Shown: positions 1 through 9,930 of the stretch, piece by piece
Layout of the letters: the number at the start of each line of letters is the position of its first letter
Numbering within the stretch: position 1 is the stretch's first letter
Origin: Hyphomicrobiales bacterium
Lineage (GTDB): Bacteria > Pseudomonadota > Alphaproteobacteria > Rhizobiales > Beijerinckiaceae
Direction of reading: 5' to 3'
Length of the DNA stretch: 64,000 nucleotides
NCBI GenBank assembly: GCA_026400535.1
Contig: JAPLOU010000019.1
Span: forward strand, 1 to 64,000
Program-made: the position numbers and the translations under genes
The notes under the pieces: model-generated
Told to the model about the DNA's origin: nothing
Seen by the model: the letters and a program-made list of their open reading frames with translations, nothing else
Database searches by the model: none

Positions 1-59
1 CGAAGTACGAGGCGGCAGGCTGAGTATGGCGCTGTCCTGGGTCTGAAAGCCGGCAAACC

Positions 60-150
60 CTTATCCTGAGCCTGTCGAGGGATCACCGGTCCATTCTCCG
101 CACACTCTGCAGATCCTCCTTCGCCGGGACCGGGTGAGGATGTCCAGTTT
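60..150. repeat. degenerate interspersed palindromic repeat
   Basis: The stretch contains ATCCTGAGCCTGTCGAGG followed about 50 bases later by an imperfect inverted copy ending in GGTGAGGAT. Short palindromes built on ATCCTGAG/CTCAGGAT with TCGA are common interspersed repeats in Hyphomicrobiales. The two arms here match only in part, so this is probably a decayed copy. Together with the small hairpin that follows, it fills the gene-free start of the window; no coding region is supported in 1-199. Confidence 0.35.
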
Positions 151-156
151 CGGCCC

Positions 157-173
157 AGGCAGGAAGCCTGCCT
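157..173 (+). promoter_or_regulatory. 7-bp perfect hairpin upstream of dctQ
   Basis: AGGCAGG and CCTGCCT form a perfect 7-bp stem around a 3-base loop, about 30 bases before the first TRAP permease. There is no T-run, so it is not a classic terminator. In TRAP operons a stem-loop often separates the abundant binding protein (dctP) from the permeases and lowers permease expression. That role is inferred, because any dctP would lie before the window. Confidence 0.3.
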
Positions 174-205
174 GATCATGTCCTCCTCTCACAGATCTGG
201 TGACG

Positions 206-709
206 ATGACCCTTCCCGACACAGCAACCTCATCCACGCCCCCGCTGCTCGAGCGGTTGACCGGGCCCGTCGCCATCTTTGGCGGCATCCTGGCGCTTGG
301 CGTCGCCGGACTCGTCATGCTCAGCGTGCTCGGGCGCTGGCTGTTCTCGATGCCGATCGAGGGTGATTTCGAGTTCGTCAAGATGGCGACGGCCGTCGGT
401 GTCTTCGCCTATCTGCCCTACACGCAGGCGCGGCGCGGCAACATCATGGTGGATACCTTCACCGGATGGATGGGGCAGGGCGCGCGGAACAGGCTCGATG
501 CGTTCTGGGACCTGGCCTATGCCGCATTCATGGCCATGTGCGCCGGGGGGCTGTTTCTGGGCGCGCGCGACGCCTTTCAAACGGGGGAAACCACCATGCA
601 GCTGCAACTCGCGGTCTGGCCCGCCATCGCGCTGTGTGCGCTGCTTTGCGCGCTGCTGGTTCTCACCTGCATCGGCACCATTGCCCGGCTGATCGGCGGA
701 CGCTCATGA
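206..709 (+). CDS. dctQ: TRAP transporter small permease (DctQ family)
   Basis: Small membrane subunit of a TRAP (tripartite ATP-independent periplasmic) transporter, which takes up organic acids using the sodium or proton gradient. The product is about 167 residues with four hydrophobic segments. The family's conserved region around residues 50-80 (FEFVKMATAVGVFAYLPY followed by RRGNIMVD) is present. Start: ATG at 206, or GTG at 200 two codons earlier; neither has a clear ribosome site. The stop overlaps the dctM start as ATGA, so the two are translationally coupled. The substrate cannot be read from the permeases; the pobA neighbour suggests an aromatic or similar acid. The binding protein is not in view. 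Confidence 0.9.
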   Translation: MTLPDTATSSTPPLLERLTGPVAIFGGILALGVAGLVMLSVLGRWLFSMPIEGDFEFVKMATAVGVFAYLPYTQARRGNIMVDTFTGWMGQGARNRLDAFWDLAYAAFMAMCAGGLFLGARDAFQTGETTMQLQLAVWPAIALCALLCALLVLTCIGTIARLIGGRS

Positions 710-2148
710 GTGGGCTTGCGGTCGCGCTGACGGGCTTTGCCGTCATGCTGGGGCTGATCGCGCTGCGCGCGCCGATCGGCCTGTCGATGCTGCTCGTCGG
801 CGCGGTTGGCTACAGCCATCTGGCCAGCTTCAACGCCTTCTTCTCCTACATGAAAACGAACGCCTACCACCAATTCGCCAACTATACGCTGTCGGTCATC
901 CCGCTCTTCATCCTGATGGGGGCGCTGGCCGAGCGGGCCGGGATTGCGCGGGCCCTGTTCAAGGCCTCCGAGGCCCTGTTCGAGCGCTTGCGTGGCGGTC
1001 GCGCCATGGCTGTGATCGGGGCCTGCACGGCGTTCGGCGCGATTTGCGGCTCGTCAGTGGCGACCACCGCCACCTTCGGGCGCGCGGCGCTGCCGGAACT
1101 GCGCACGTCGGGCTACGATGTTGGCTTCGCCACCGGCACGATTGCGGTTGGTGGCACGCTCGGCATCCTCATTCCGCCCTCGGTGATCCTCGTGGTCTAT
1201 GCCATCACGACCGAGCAGAACATCGCCAAGCTGTTCCAGGCAGCGCTGATTCCCGGCCTGATGGCGGCGGCCTTCTATTGCATCACCATCGCCATCATGG
1301 TCAGGCGCAATCCGGCGCTGGCGCCGCTGTCCATACCCGTGATCGTCGAGAAAGACCCGCAGCCGCGCTGGCCCAAGCTCATCGCGGGCCTTGTTCTGGC
1401 CGCGGCGGCCATCCAGTGGGGCAGGGGTGCGCTCGACTGGAAGGATGCGCTGATGGTTGCAGCGCTGGCAGGTCTGGTTGCGGTCATCGATGTGGCGGTG
1501 ATGCCCGCCATCCTGGTTGCCATCGTCGTCGTTGGCGGCATCTATGGCGGCATCGTCACACCGACGGAAGGCGCGGCGGTCGGCGCCATCGCCATGCTGC
1601 TGATCGGCCTCGGCCAGCGGTCGCTGAGCGGAAAGGACATTCGCGATGCCCTGCGCCAGACGGCGGAAACCTCCGGCATGATCTTCATCATCCTGCTCGG
1701 AGCCGAGGTCTTCGGCGCCTTCCTGGCGCTCTCGCGCCTGCCGACGATCGCGGCCGAGATGGTCGGAGGCTCAGGACTTTCGCCCTACATGGTGCTGGTC
1801 GCCATGCTGGCCTTCTACATCCTGCTCGGCGCGGTGATGGACGAACTGGCCATGATCCTGCTCACCTTGCCGGTGTTCTTCCCTGTCATCCAGGGGCTGG
1901 AGTTCGGTATGCCGGCGGACGAGGTGGCCATCTGGTTCGGCATCCTGGTGCTGATCGTGGTTGGCATCGGGCTGACCGCGCCTCCCATCGGCCTCAACGT
2001 CTTCGTCATCAACGCGATGGCGCGCGATGTACCGATCACCGACACCTATCGCGGCGTACTGCCTTTCATAGCAGCCGACATCATCCGTCTCGTGCTTGTG
2101 GTAGCGCTGCCGGGCCTCAGCCTCTGGCTGGTGCGCTTCCTCAACTAG
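706..2148 (+). CDS. dctM: TRAP transporter large permease (DctM family)
   Basis: Main transport subunit of the TRAP system. The 480-residue product is almost entirely hydrophobic and carries family signatures: GSSVATTATFGRAALPE near residue 110, GTLGILIPPSVILVVYAI near 150, TEGAAVGA near 290 and GLTAPPIGLNVFVI near 425. Most DctM proteins have about 425-440 residues. The extra length lies in the middle, around residues 210-275, and looks like added membrane segments, as in the longer large-permease subfamilies. Start: ATG at 706, overlapping the dctQ stop. pobA follows after only 18 bases, so all three genes are likely co-transcribed. Confidence 0.95.
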   Translation: MSGLAVALTGFAVMLGLIALRAPIGLSMLLVGAVGYSHLASFNAFFSYMKTNAYHQFANYTLSVIPLFILMGALAERAGIARALFKASEALFERLRGGRAMAVIGACTAFGAICGSSVATTATFGRAALPELRTSGYDVGFATGTIAVGGTLGILIPPSVILVVYAITTEQNIAKLFQAALIPGLMAAAFYCITIAIMVRRNPALAPLSIPVIVEKDPQPRWPKLIAGLVLAAAAIQWGRGALDWKDALMVAALAGLVAVIDVAVMPAILVAIVVVGGIYGGIVTPTEGAAVGAIAMLLIGLGQRSLSGKDIRDALRQTAETSGMIFIILLGAEVFGAFLALSRLPTIAAEMVGGSGLSPYMVLVAMLAFYILLGAVMDELAMILLTLPVFFPVIQGLEFGMPADEVAIWFGILVLIVVGIGLTAPPIGLNVFVINAMARDVPITDTYRGVLPFIAADIIRLVLVVALPGLSLWLVRFLN

Positions 2149-3342
<1,194 letters not shown>

Positions 3343-3729
3343 GCCTGTGGCTGATCTGGCTTGGCACGAACCCGATGCCGACCGATCCTGGTCGCAAGAC
3401 CCGCTTCACCGGCTTTGACCGTTGCGGAAACGGTGAGCGCGGCGACGGGCTTTTCCGTTTCGCGACAAACAACCCCCCTGCGCCGTCCCAGGCGGAGGCG
3501 CCGCATATCAACATCATCGTCACGATGCGTGGTCTGCTGATTCACAGCTTCGCCCGCGCCTCTCTTGACGCAAAAGCGGGCAATGCCACTGAGCCGGTGA
3601 TGGCGCAGGTTCCGCCGGAGCGGCGGGGTACGCTGCCGGCGCGTCAGACACCCCCCGGCAGATGGGGCCTTGACATTCACATGCAAGGCGCGATGCCAAA
3701 ACCGTTTTCTTCGATCCGTGAGGCCTGCC
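3343..3729. other. 387-bp stretch without a supported gene
   Basis: Between pobA and the BKACE gene. Open frames on both strands show no recognisable motif and no ribosome site. I see no terminator with a T-run. It may hold the promoter of the downstream gene, but no convincing -35/-10 pair is visible. Confidence 0.5.
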
Positions 3730-4584
3730 ATGAACGCTCCTGCGAACAATTCCTGCATTATCTGCGTCGCCATCACGGGTTCGCTGCCGACCAAGGCCAA
3801 CAATCCCGCGGTGCCGATCACGATAGCAGAGCAGATCGAGTCGACCCACGAGGCCTTCGAGGCGGGCGCCTCGATCGCGCATTGTCATGTGCGCGATGAT
3901 GAGGGCAAAGGCACACTTGATCCCGAACGTTTCGCCCGGCTGAAGGAAGGGCTGGAGAAGCACTGCCCCGGGCTCATCATCCAGCTCTCGACCGGCGGCC
4001 GTGCAGGCTCGGGCCAGGCGCGCGGCGGCATGCTATCGCTCAGGCCCGACATGGCCTCGCTCAGTGTCGGCTCGGTGAACTTTCCCACCCGCGTCTATGA
4101 CAATGCGCCCGAACTGGTGGACTGGCTGGCCAGCGAGATGGTCACCCATGACATCAAGCCGGAGATCGAGGCTTTCGATCTGTCGCATATCGTTCAGGCG
4201 GCGATGATGGCAGCTGACGGCCGGATCAAGGGCAGGCTCTATGTCCAGTTCGTCATGGGCGTGAAAAACGCCATGCCGGCAGACGAGGCCATCTTCGATT
4301 TCTATATCGCGACCTTGAAACGCCTGAGCCCCGATGCGCTCTGGTGCGCCGCCGGGATCGGGCCGGACCAGATCAGGATCAATCAATGGTCCATCGCCAA
4401 GGGCGGCCATACCCGCACCGGCATGGAGGACAATGTCCGGCTTGACCGCGACACACTCGCGCCATCCAACGCCGCGCTGGTCAGGCGCGCGGTCGATCTG
4501 TGCGCGAAGCACGGCAGGCCGGTCGCAACATGGCGACAGGCGCGGCAGTTGCTCGGCTTGCGGATGCCGGCGGTGGCTCAATGA
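3730..4584 (+). CDS. beta-keto acid cleavage enzyme (BKACE, DUF849)
   Basis: Zinc-dependent enzymes of this family cleave a 3-keto acid with acetyl-CoA, giving acetoacetate and a new acyl-CoA; 3-keto-5-aminohexanoate cleavage enzyme is the model. Zinc ligands are visible as HCHVRD near residue 45. Other family signatures are GSVNFPTRVYDN near 120, VQFVMGVKNAMPAD near 180 and GGHTRTGMEDN near 230. The length of 284 residues is normal. Start: ATG at 3730, chosen because similarity begins at once (CIICVAITGSLPTK). The substrate is unknown; the family is diverse, and the neighbours suggest a degradation product of an imported acid. The function class is certain, the reaction is not. Confidence 0.88.
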   Translation: MNAPANNSCIICVAITGSLPTKANNPAVPITIAEQIESTHEAFEAGASIAHCHVRDDEGKGTLDPERFARLKEGLEKHCPGLIIQLSTGGRAGSGQARGGMLSLRPDMASLSVGSVNFPTRVYDNAPELVDWLASEMVTHDIKPEIEAFDLSHIVQAAMMAADGRIKGRLYVQFVMGVKNAMPADEAIFDFYIATLKRLSPDALWCAAGIGPDQIRINQWSIAKGGHTRTGMEDNVRLDRDTLAPSNAALVRRAVDLCAKHGRPVATWRQARQLLGLRMPAVAQ

Positions 4585-4712
4585 GCCGGTCGCAAGATTG
4601 CTGGCTGGCGCCGGTTGCGTCCAACCATCGACATGTGCATCGACTGAAACGGGCTGGAGTGACATGTGGCCCCCGATCATGATGGGTCTGCTCGATCGGG
4701 GCCGCTAGCAGA

Positions 4713-5081
4713 TCAGACTGATCCTTGGAGGCGCTTGGTGCAGCCCTCGGCAATGCGCGGCCGGCTTGCCTCGATCCACTCCGCGAGGCAACGCACTCTT
4801 TCGGCGGCTTCACATCCAAGAGAGGTCAGCCTGTCGTCGACATGCGGTGGCACGACGTCACAGGCGACGTGATTGACCATGCCGTCATGGTCAGGCCACT
4901 GCAGGGTTTGCGCCAACATCCGCCCGCTGATCCTGCGTCTTGTCTGGCTGAAGCGCAGGCTCCGGTTTCGGAAGCCAGGGATACTGGCTGATCGGCGCTG
5001 TCCCGATGTCCAGAGCGGCTTCCACCCAAGATCCGGACATTCGTTCAAGTCGACAAAGCGCCGGAAGCGGGCGCGCCGCAT
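4713..5081 (-). pseudogene. HxlR-type winged-helix regulator, degenerate
   Basis: An open frame of 122 codons reads like an HxlR/MarR-like DNA-binding protein. It has a Cys-Pro start region (ECPDL), GWKPLW where the family has GGKWxPLIL, then RFSQTRRRISGRMLAQTL, DGMVNHVACDVVPPHVD and LTSLGCEAAERV. The first helix appears shortened: the family has about ten residues between the Cys-Pro and the GKW motif, here only two or three. Several conserved positions are lost, so I call it decayed, though a diverged working gene remains possible. It sits just after the lva-like operon in the same direction, and could once have regulated that operon or the BKACE gene. Confidence 0.55.
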
Positions 5082-5122
5082 GGAACAATCGTCGGGCCCT
5101 CTCCCCTGAGACCGTGTCCCAT

Positions 5123-6172
5123 TCACGCCAGCGGCGTGGGACCCGGATGGTCGGGATGGCCGCCAGCGATCACTTCGAGCGCGCGGATGGCGAAGCGGCG
5201 GGCGAGCGGTGCGACCTTCGCCGCATCCGCTCCCGAGGCATTGCCCTGCCTGGCGCGATCCGCAATGCCCACGAAGATCACCGAAAAGCGAAACAGAGCG
5301 AAAGCCTTGTGGAAGGGCAGGACGTCCGCAGCTGCAGGATTGGCCGCGTGGTAGCGCGCGAGGAACTCGGCTTCGGTCGGCAGGCCCTGTGCGGCAAGGT
5401 CGAGGCCGAGGATGCCACCATACTCTTCGGGGGCAGTGTGCCAGGCCATGGCGCAGAAGCCGACATCCGCCAGTGGATGCCCAAGCGTCGAGAGCTCCCA
5501 ATCGAGTATGGCGATCACGCGCGGCTCAGTCGGGTGGAAAATAACATTCCCCATGCGGTAGTCGCCATGGGCGAGGCTCACCGCACCATCATCGGGCGGC
5601 AGGTTGTCCGCGAGCCAGCCGGCAAGTTCATCAAGCTCGGTGATCGGATCGCTCGCGCTCTCTTGCCATTGGCGCGCCCAGCGCGAGAGCTGACGCTCGA
5701 AGTAACTGCCGGGCCGGCCATAGTCGCCAAGGCCCACAGCATCGGGCCGCACCCGGTGCAGGTGCCCCAGAGCATCGGCAAGGCCCATCCACACGGCGTG
5801 CCGCTCGTGCGTCGGAACCTCGGGCAAGGCTCCCTCGGAGAAGACGCGGCCCTCGACACGTTCCATCAGATAAAAGGGTGTGCCGACGATCTGTGGCGCG
5901 TCATGGAAGAGCACGGGGCGCGGCACGGGCAGGCCAGCGGGGTGGAGTGCCGATAGCACGCGATGCTCACGGTCGATGGCATGCGCGCCCTTGAGAAGCG
6001 GGCCGCTCGGCTGCTTGCGCAGCACCATCCGCCGCCTGCCATGGGTGACGAAATAGGTGGGGTTCGATTGCCCGCCGGCAATCCGTTCGAGGCGATAGTG
6101 ATCCGCCGGGCCAAAGCGCGCATCGAGGAAGGCACGCAAGGGGGCATCATCGAAATCGGCGGATATCACCAT
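5123..6172 (-). CDS. APH-fold kinase, LvaA/ACAD10-type phosphotransferase
   Basis: Aminoglycoside-phosphotransferase-fold kinase of the subgroup linked to acyl-CoA dehydrogenases. It shows GGQSNPTYF at 33-41, a Lys in VLRKQPSG, the catalytic loop HGDYRMGN at 202-209 (Asp204) and the metal-binding LDWE at 223-226. Characterised relatives (LvaA in levulinate breakdown, the kinase domain of ACAD10/11) phosphorylate the 4-hydroxyl of 4-hydroxyacyl-CoA, so that the partner dehydrogenase can eliminate phosphate. That reaction is inferred here from family and neighbours. Start: ATG at 6172, with GAGGGG about 8 bases before it and 11 bases after the acyl-CoA dehydrogenase stop. Length 349 residues. 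Last intact gene of the operon. Confidence 0.88.
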   Translation of the reverse strand: MVISADFDDAPLRAFLDARFGPADHYRLERIAGGQSNPTYFVTHGRRRMVLRKQPSGPLLKGAHAIDREHRVLSALHPAGLPVPRPVLFHDAPQIVGTPFYLMERVEGRVFSEGALPEVPTHERHAVWMGLADALGHLHRVRPDAVGLGDYGRPGSYFERQLSRWARQWQESASDPITELDELAGWLADNLPPDDGAVSLAHGDYRMGNVIFHPTEPRVIAILDWELSTLGHPLADVGFCAMAWHTAPEEYGGILGLDLAAQGLPTEAEFLARYHAANPAAADVLPFHKAFALFRFSVIFVGIADRARQGNASGADAAKVAPLARRFAIRALEVIAGGHPDHPGPTPLA

Positions 6173-6183
6173 GTGTGCGCCCC

Positions 6184-7389
6184 TCAGGTGCCGACCGGCC
6201 ACTGCCAGAAATCGCTGCCCTCGGCCTCGAGGTTGCGGTTGAGCACCATCTTGTGCACGTCATCGGCGCCATCCACCAGCCGCGCCTGCCGTGCATAGCG
6301 GTAGATCCATTCGAGCGGCGTATCCTTCGAGTAACCACGCGCGCCGTTGATCTGGATGGCGGTATCCGCCGCCTTGTGCAGCACATTCGCAACATGAACC
6401 TTCGCCATGGAAACCTCCTTGCGGGCGAAGCCGCCGCGATCGAGTTCCCAGGCCGCCTTCATCACCAGCAGGCGACCGATCTCGATCTGCATCGCAAGAT
6501 CACCAAGCATCATCTGGATGCTTTCGCGCTTGGCAAGCCGCTCACCGAACGCGAAACGATCTTCTGCATAAGCGCGCGCGATCTCGACACAGCGTTTCGA
6601 AAGGCCCAGCCAGCGCATGCAATGGGTGAGGCGCGCGGGACCGAGGCGGATCTGGGTCAGCTTCAGCCCGTCGCCCTCGGTCATCAGCAAGTCCGAGACC
6701 GGGATTTCGAGGCCGTCGAACACCAGTTCGCAGTGCCCGCCATGCTCCTCCGGCCCCATGATGGGGATGCGGCGCTCGATGCGCCAACCCGGTGCGCTGC
6801 GATCGAAGAGAAAGGCGGACAGCCCCTTGCGCGGATCATCCGAGGTGCGCGCCATCAGGATGAAGTGCTGCGCATCCTGTGCGCCGGTGATGTACCATTT
6901 GCGGCCTTCGATGACGTAACGATCACCAGTCCGCCTCGCCGTTGTAAGCATCATCGAGGGGTCGGAGCCAGAGCCGGGATGCGGCTCGGTCATCGCGAAG
7001 GCGGACCGCACCTTGCCCGCCACGATGGGTGCGAGCCATCGCTCCTTCTGCGCCGGCGTCGCGACCTTCTCCAATACCATCATGTTGCCGTCATCGGGTG
7101 CGGCGGAGTTGAAGACGACGGGCCCGAAGATCGAGCGGTTCATCGCCTCGTAGCAGACGGCCATGCCCACCTTGCCGAGGCCCTGCCCGCCGCTCTCGGG
7201 CGCCAGTTGCAGGCACCAGAGCCCCTCGGCGCGCGCGCGGGCGCGGAGGGGTTCGAGAACCTCCGGGCGGATGTTGTCATGCGCATCGTAATGCGAGCGA
7301 TCCGCCTCCAGCGGCAGCACCTGTGCCGCAACAAAGCGCTCGATCCGCTGCCGGAAATCCTCGATGCGGGGGGAAACGGAGAAATCCAT
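6184..7389 (-). CDS. acyl-CoA dehydrogenase, ACAD10/11-like
   Basis: FAD-dependent acyl-CoA dehydrogenase fold, 401 residues. The sequence favours the ACAD10/11/LvaC subgroup: SAAPDDGNMMVLEKV near 105, AFAMTEPHPGSGSDP near 138, GGHCELVFDGLEIP near 225, RLGPARLTHCMRWLGL near 255 and LVDGADDVHK near 380. The last motif carries Asp-Gly where classic short- and medium-chain enzymes have the Glu-Gly catalytic base, which is typical of this subgroup. Characterised relatives act on 4-phosphoacyl-CoA made by the adjacent kinase, giving a product that re-enters beta-oxidation. AGGA precedes the ATG by about 8 bases. Only 9 bases separate it from the SDR stop. Electrons could pass to the EtfAB encoded at 15.5-17.2 kb. 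Confidence 0.9.
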   Translation of the reverse strand: MDFSVSPRIEDFRQRIERFVAAQVLPLEADRSHYDAHDNIRPEVLEPLRARARAEGLWCLQLAPESGGQGLGKVGMAVCYEAMNRSIFGPVVFNSAAPDDGNMMVLEKVATPAQKERWLAPIVAGKVRSAFAMTEPHPGSGSDPSMMLTTARRTGDRYVIEGRKWYITGAQDAQHFILMARTSDDPRKGLSAFLFDRSAPGWRIERRIPIMGPEEHGGHCELVFDGLEIPVSDLLMTEGDGLKLTQIRLGPARLTHCMRWLGLSKRCVEIARAYAEDRFAFGERLAKRESIQMMLGDLAMQIEIGRLLVMKAAWELDRGGFARKEVSMAKVHVANVLHKAADTAIQINGARGYSKDTPLEWIYRYARQARLVDGADDVHKMVLNRNLEAEGSDFWQWPVGT

Positions 7390-7398
7390 GCTGTTTTC

Positions 7399-8151
7399 CT
7401 AGAGTGAAGAGACGAGGTGGCCGCCGTCGACAACAATTTCGGTGCCGGTCATGAACGCAGCAGCGTCAGAAGCCAGCAGCAGCAGCGGCCCGTCGAGATC
7501 GGCCATCCGGCCGAGTCGGCGCTGGGGAATGCGGGCGATCAGCGCCTGACCCGCCGGGGTGGCGAAGAAATCGCGGTTCAGATCCGTTTCGATATAGCCT
7601 GGACACAGCGCATTGACGCGGATCTTGTGGCGCGCCCATTCGAGCGCGAGGCTACGCGTCAACTGCACCACGCCTGCTTTCGCCGTGGCGTAGGCCGCGA
7701 CATTGCCCGCAACGCGAAGCCCGAGGATCGAGGCGATGTTGATGATCGACCCTGCGCGATCCTCCGCGAGCATCCGAGCGGCCGTGGCCTGCGCCACGCG
7801 GAACACGCCTGTAAGGTCGGTATCGATCACGCGGGCCCAATCCGCTGCGGAGGTGGTCAGCGCCTTGCCGTCATGCGTCACGCCGGCATTGTTGATGACG
7901 ATGTCGAAGGCGCCCCTGCCGCAGGTTGCGACGATGGAGGCAGCGTCGGTCACATCAAGTTGAGCAGTCTCGACCACGCCGCCCGCCTGCCGGATGGCGC
8001 TTGCCACCTCCTCCAGCATCGCCCCGCGCCGCGCCGCGATGGTCACTGCAGCGCCGGCACCCGCCAGCACTTCGGCAAAATGCCGCCCGAGGCCGGAGGA
8101 CGCGCCTGTCACAAGCGCCGTCTTCCCCGCAAGGCTGAAAGGGTCGATCAT
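7399..8151 (-). CDS. SDR-family NAD(P)-dependent oxidoreductase
   Basis: Classical short-chain dehydrogenase/reductase, 250 residues. It has TGASSGLG near residue 15, NNAG near 87, the catalytic Ser in NIASILG, Tyr and Lys in YATAKAG near 153, and VNALCPGYIETDL. The sequence is FabG-like and does not reveal the substrate. In the lva pathway an SDR (LvaD) reduces 4-ketovaleryl-CoA to 4-hydroxyvaleryl-CoA, and this gene would fill the same step. Oxidation of a hydroxy acid is also possible. It lies between the ThDP enzyme (20-base gap) and the dehydrogenase (9-base gap) in one operon. Confidence 0.9.
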   Translation of the reverse strand: MIDPFSLAGKTALVTGASSGLGRHFAEVLAGAGAAVTIAARRGAMLEEVASAIRQAGGVVETAQLDVTDAASIVATCGRGAFDIVINNAGVTHDGKALTTSAADWARVIDTDLTGVFRVAQATAARMLAEDRAGSIINIASILGLRVAGNVAAYATAKAGVVQLTRSLALEWARHKIRVNALCPGYIETDLNRDFFATPAGQALIARIPQRRLGRMADLDGPLLLLASDAAAFMTGTEIVVDGGHLVSSL

Positions 8152-8171
8152 GGCCTGGCCTTTCGTTCGCC

Positions 8172-9905
8172 TCAGATGTGCCCGCGCCGGCGACGTTCGG
8201 CATCATCCCATGCCGTCAGCGCCTGGTAATCCGGGACGAAGCCTAAGCCTTTTTCCGCATCCGAGGATACCGCGTTCTGGGAGGTGACGACATCGATCAC
8301 GGCCGGCGCGTTGGCAAGTGCGCGCAAAATCGCGGCTTCGAGATCCTCCGGGTTCTCAACCCGCTCGCCATGGGCGCCAAGCGCGCGGGCCATCGCGGCA
8401 TAATCTGAATGGCGCAGTGTGGTGCCGACGACGCGGCCGCCATAATTGAACTGCTGATCGAAACGCTCGATGTTCCACGCGGCGTTGTTTGAGATGATGA
8501 ACACGGCCTTGGCGCCATGGCGCACGGCGGTGTCCACCTCCATCGCGTTGATGCCATAAGCGCCATCACCGGTGATCGTGATGACCTGCCGCCCAGGAAA
8601 AGCGAGGGCCGCCGCCACAGCGTAGGGCACGCCGACGCCGAGGCAGCCAAAGGCGCCCGCATCGAGATAGGTGGAGGCGGCAAGGCCCACGCGGGCGAAG
8701 CTCAGAAGGTCGCCGCCATCGGCGATGGCGATGTAGTCCGGTGCGGCCACCTTTCTGATGGCGTCGAAGATCGCCATCGGGTGGACCTTGCCGTCGCTGC
8801 CGCGCTGCGGACCCTGAAACGCCTCGCCCTTGGCGATGCGGGCGCGATGCTTGGCCTTCAGCGCTTGTGCCCAGCCGCTGTCTTTGTCGCCAGGGTCATC
8901 GCCAAGTCCTTTGGTCAACGCGTCGAGCGCAAGGTCGACCGAAGCAAGGATTTCCGGCGCACCCCGGCGATTGTCCACGAGTTCGCCGGCGGTATCCGCG
9001 ATGCGCAGGAACCGCGCCTGCGGGAACACGGCAGGCGAGCCGAAGCCGAGCTGGTAATCGAGCTTGCGCCCGAGCGTGATGACAAGATCGGCATCACTCA
9101 TCGCGGCGGCACGCACCGCGCCCACGACCGACGGGTGTTCGGCCGGCAGGAGGCCGCGGCTCTCCTGCGTGTCGAGATAGAGCGCGCCCGTTGCGTCGAG
9201 GAAGCGCCGGATCGCGTCGCCCGCGCCCTTCGCCCCACGCCCGCTGACGACGAGCATGCGCTTTGCCGCGCGGATCGCCGCAACCCCATCTGCAATCGCA
9301 TCGGGCTGCGGGCTCGGACGGCGGAGGGGCTTGCGGGTGATCCAGTCCTGCGGAATGAGGTTCTCGGCCACGCGCGTGCGCAGCACATCGGTCGGGATTT
9401 CGATATAGGAGGGGCCCGGCTCGCCAAGGTCGCCGAAGGCGCGGGCGATGGCCTCGTCGAGTTCGCGGATGACCTGATCGGCCACCCGCGCCGTGCGGGA
9501 GTAGCGGCAGAGCGGCTTCAGGATATCAACATGCGGGATGTCCTGCAGCGGGCCCATGTTGGCCTGCGGGCGCGCGGTGCAACCGCCGATCAGCAAAACC
9601 GGCATGCGGGCGAGCGAGGCATTCGCCATGGCCGTCACGCAGTTCGTAACACCCGGACCAGCCGTGACCATTGCCACGCCCAACGTGCCGGTGAGCTCCG
9701 CATGGGCCTGCGCCATGTGCACAGCCGCGCCCTCGTCGCGCACGTCGATGATCCGGATTCCCTGCCGCGCGAGATGATCCCAGATCGGCTGGATATGCCC
9801 GCCCTGAAGCCCGAAAATGCGATCGGTGCCGCGCTCCTTCAGAACGAAACCGATCCACGCGGCGACAGTATCGGTGTCCGTGTTGAGGTCCTGCTGGATG
9901 GTCAT
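8172..9905 (-). CDS. ThDP-dependent enzyme, acetolactate synthase-like
   Basis: Thiamine-diphosphate enzyme of the acetolactate synthase/pyruvate oxidase superfamily, 577 residues in three domains. The N-terminal PYR domain has the cofactor-activating Glu58 in [11 protein letters not shown]. The middle domain has [11 protein letters not shown]. The C-terminal PP domain has the metal-binding [15 protein letters not shown] with NNAAWNIE. No regulatory small subunit is nearby, and the operon is catabolic, so a biosynthetic IlvB role is unlikely. Related enzymes are 2-hydroxyacyl-CoA lyases, glyoxylate carboligase and benzoylformate decarboxylase. A C-C lyase or ligase acting on a CoA-linked or branched acid is an inference. 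Start: ATG at 9905 with GGAG 6 bases before it. There is no counterpart in the described lva operon. Confidence 0.85.
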   Translation of the reverse strand: MTIQQDLNTDTDTVAAWIGFVLKERGTDRIFGLQGGHIQPIWDHLARQGIRIIDVRDEGAAVHMAQAHAELTGTLGVAMVTAGPGVTNCVTAMANASLARMPVLLIGGCTARPQANMGPLQDIPHVDILKPLCRYSRTARVADQVIRELDEAIARAFGDLGEPGPSYIEIPTDVLRTRVAENLIPQDWITRKPLRRPSPQPDAIADGVAAIRAAKRMLVVSGRGAKGAGDAIRRFLDATGALYLDTQESRGLLPAEHPSVVGAVRAAAMSDADLVITLGRKLDYQLGFGSPAVFPQARFLRIADTAGELVDNRRGAPEILASVDLALDALTKGLGDDPGDKDSGWAQALKAKHRARIAKGEAFQGPQRGSDGKVHPMAIFDAIRKVAAPDYIAIADGGDLLSFARVGLAASTYLDAGAFGCLGVGVPYAVAAALAFPGRQVITITGDGAYGINAMEVDTAVRHGAKAVFIISNNAAWNIERFDQQFNYGGRVVGTTLRHSDYAAMARALGAHGERVENPEDLEAAILRALANAPAVIDVVTSQNAVSSDAEKGLGFVPDYQALTAWDDAERRRRGHI

Positions 9906-9930
9906 GTGAGTTCTCCGCAAATGAGGGGCA

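Noticed and set aside
3375-3899. Long plus-strand frame upstream of the BKACE gene
   Set aside because: Overlaps the start of the real gene in another frame, has no motif and no ribosome site.
6175-7407. 410-codon plus-strand frame opposite the acyl-CoA dehydrogenase
   Set aside because: His/Arg-rich shadow covering the whole conserved gene on the other strand.
8172-9905. Reading the ThDP enzyme as biosynthetic acetolactate synthase (ilvB)
   Set aside because: No ilvN small subunit next to it and the operon is catabolic with its own GntR regulator.
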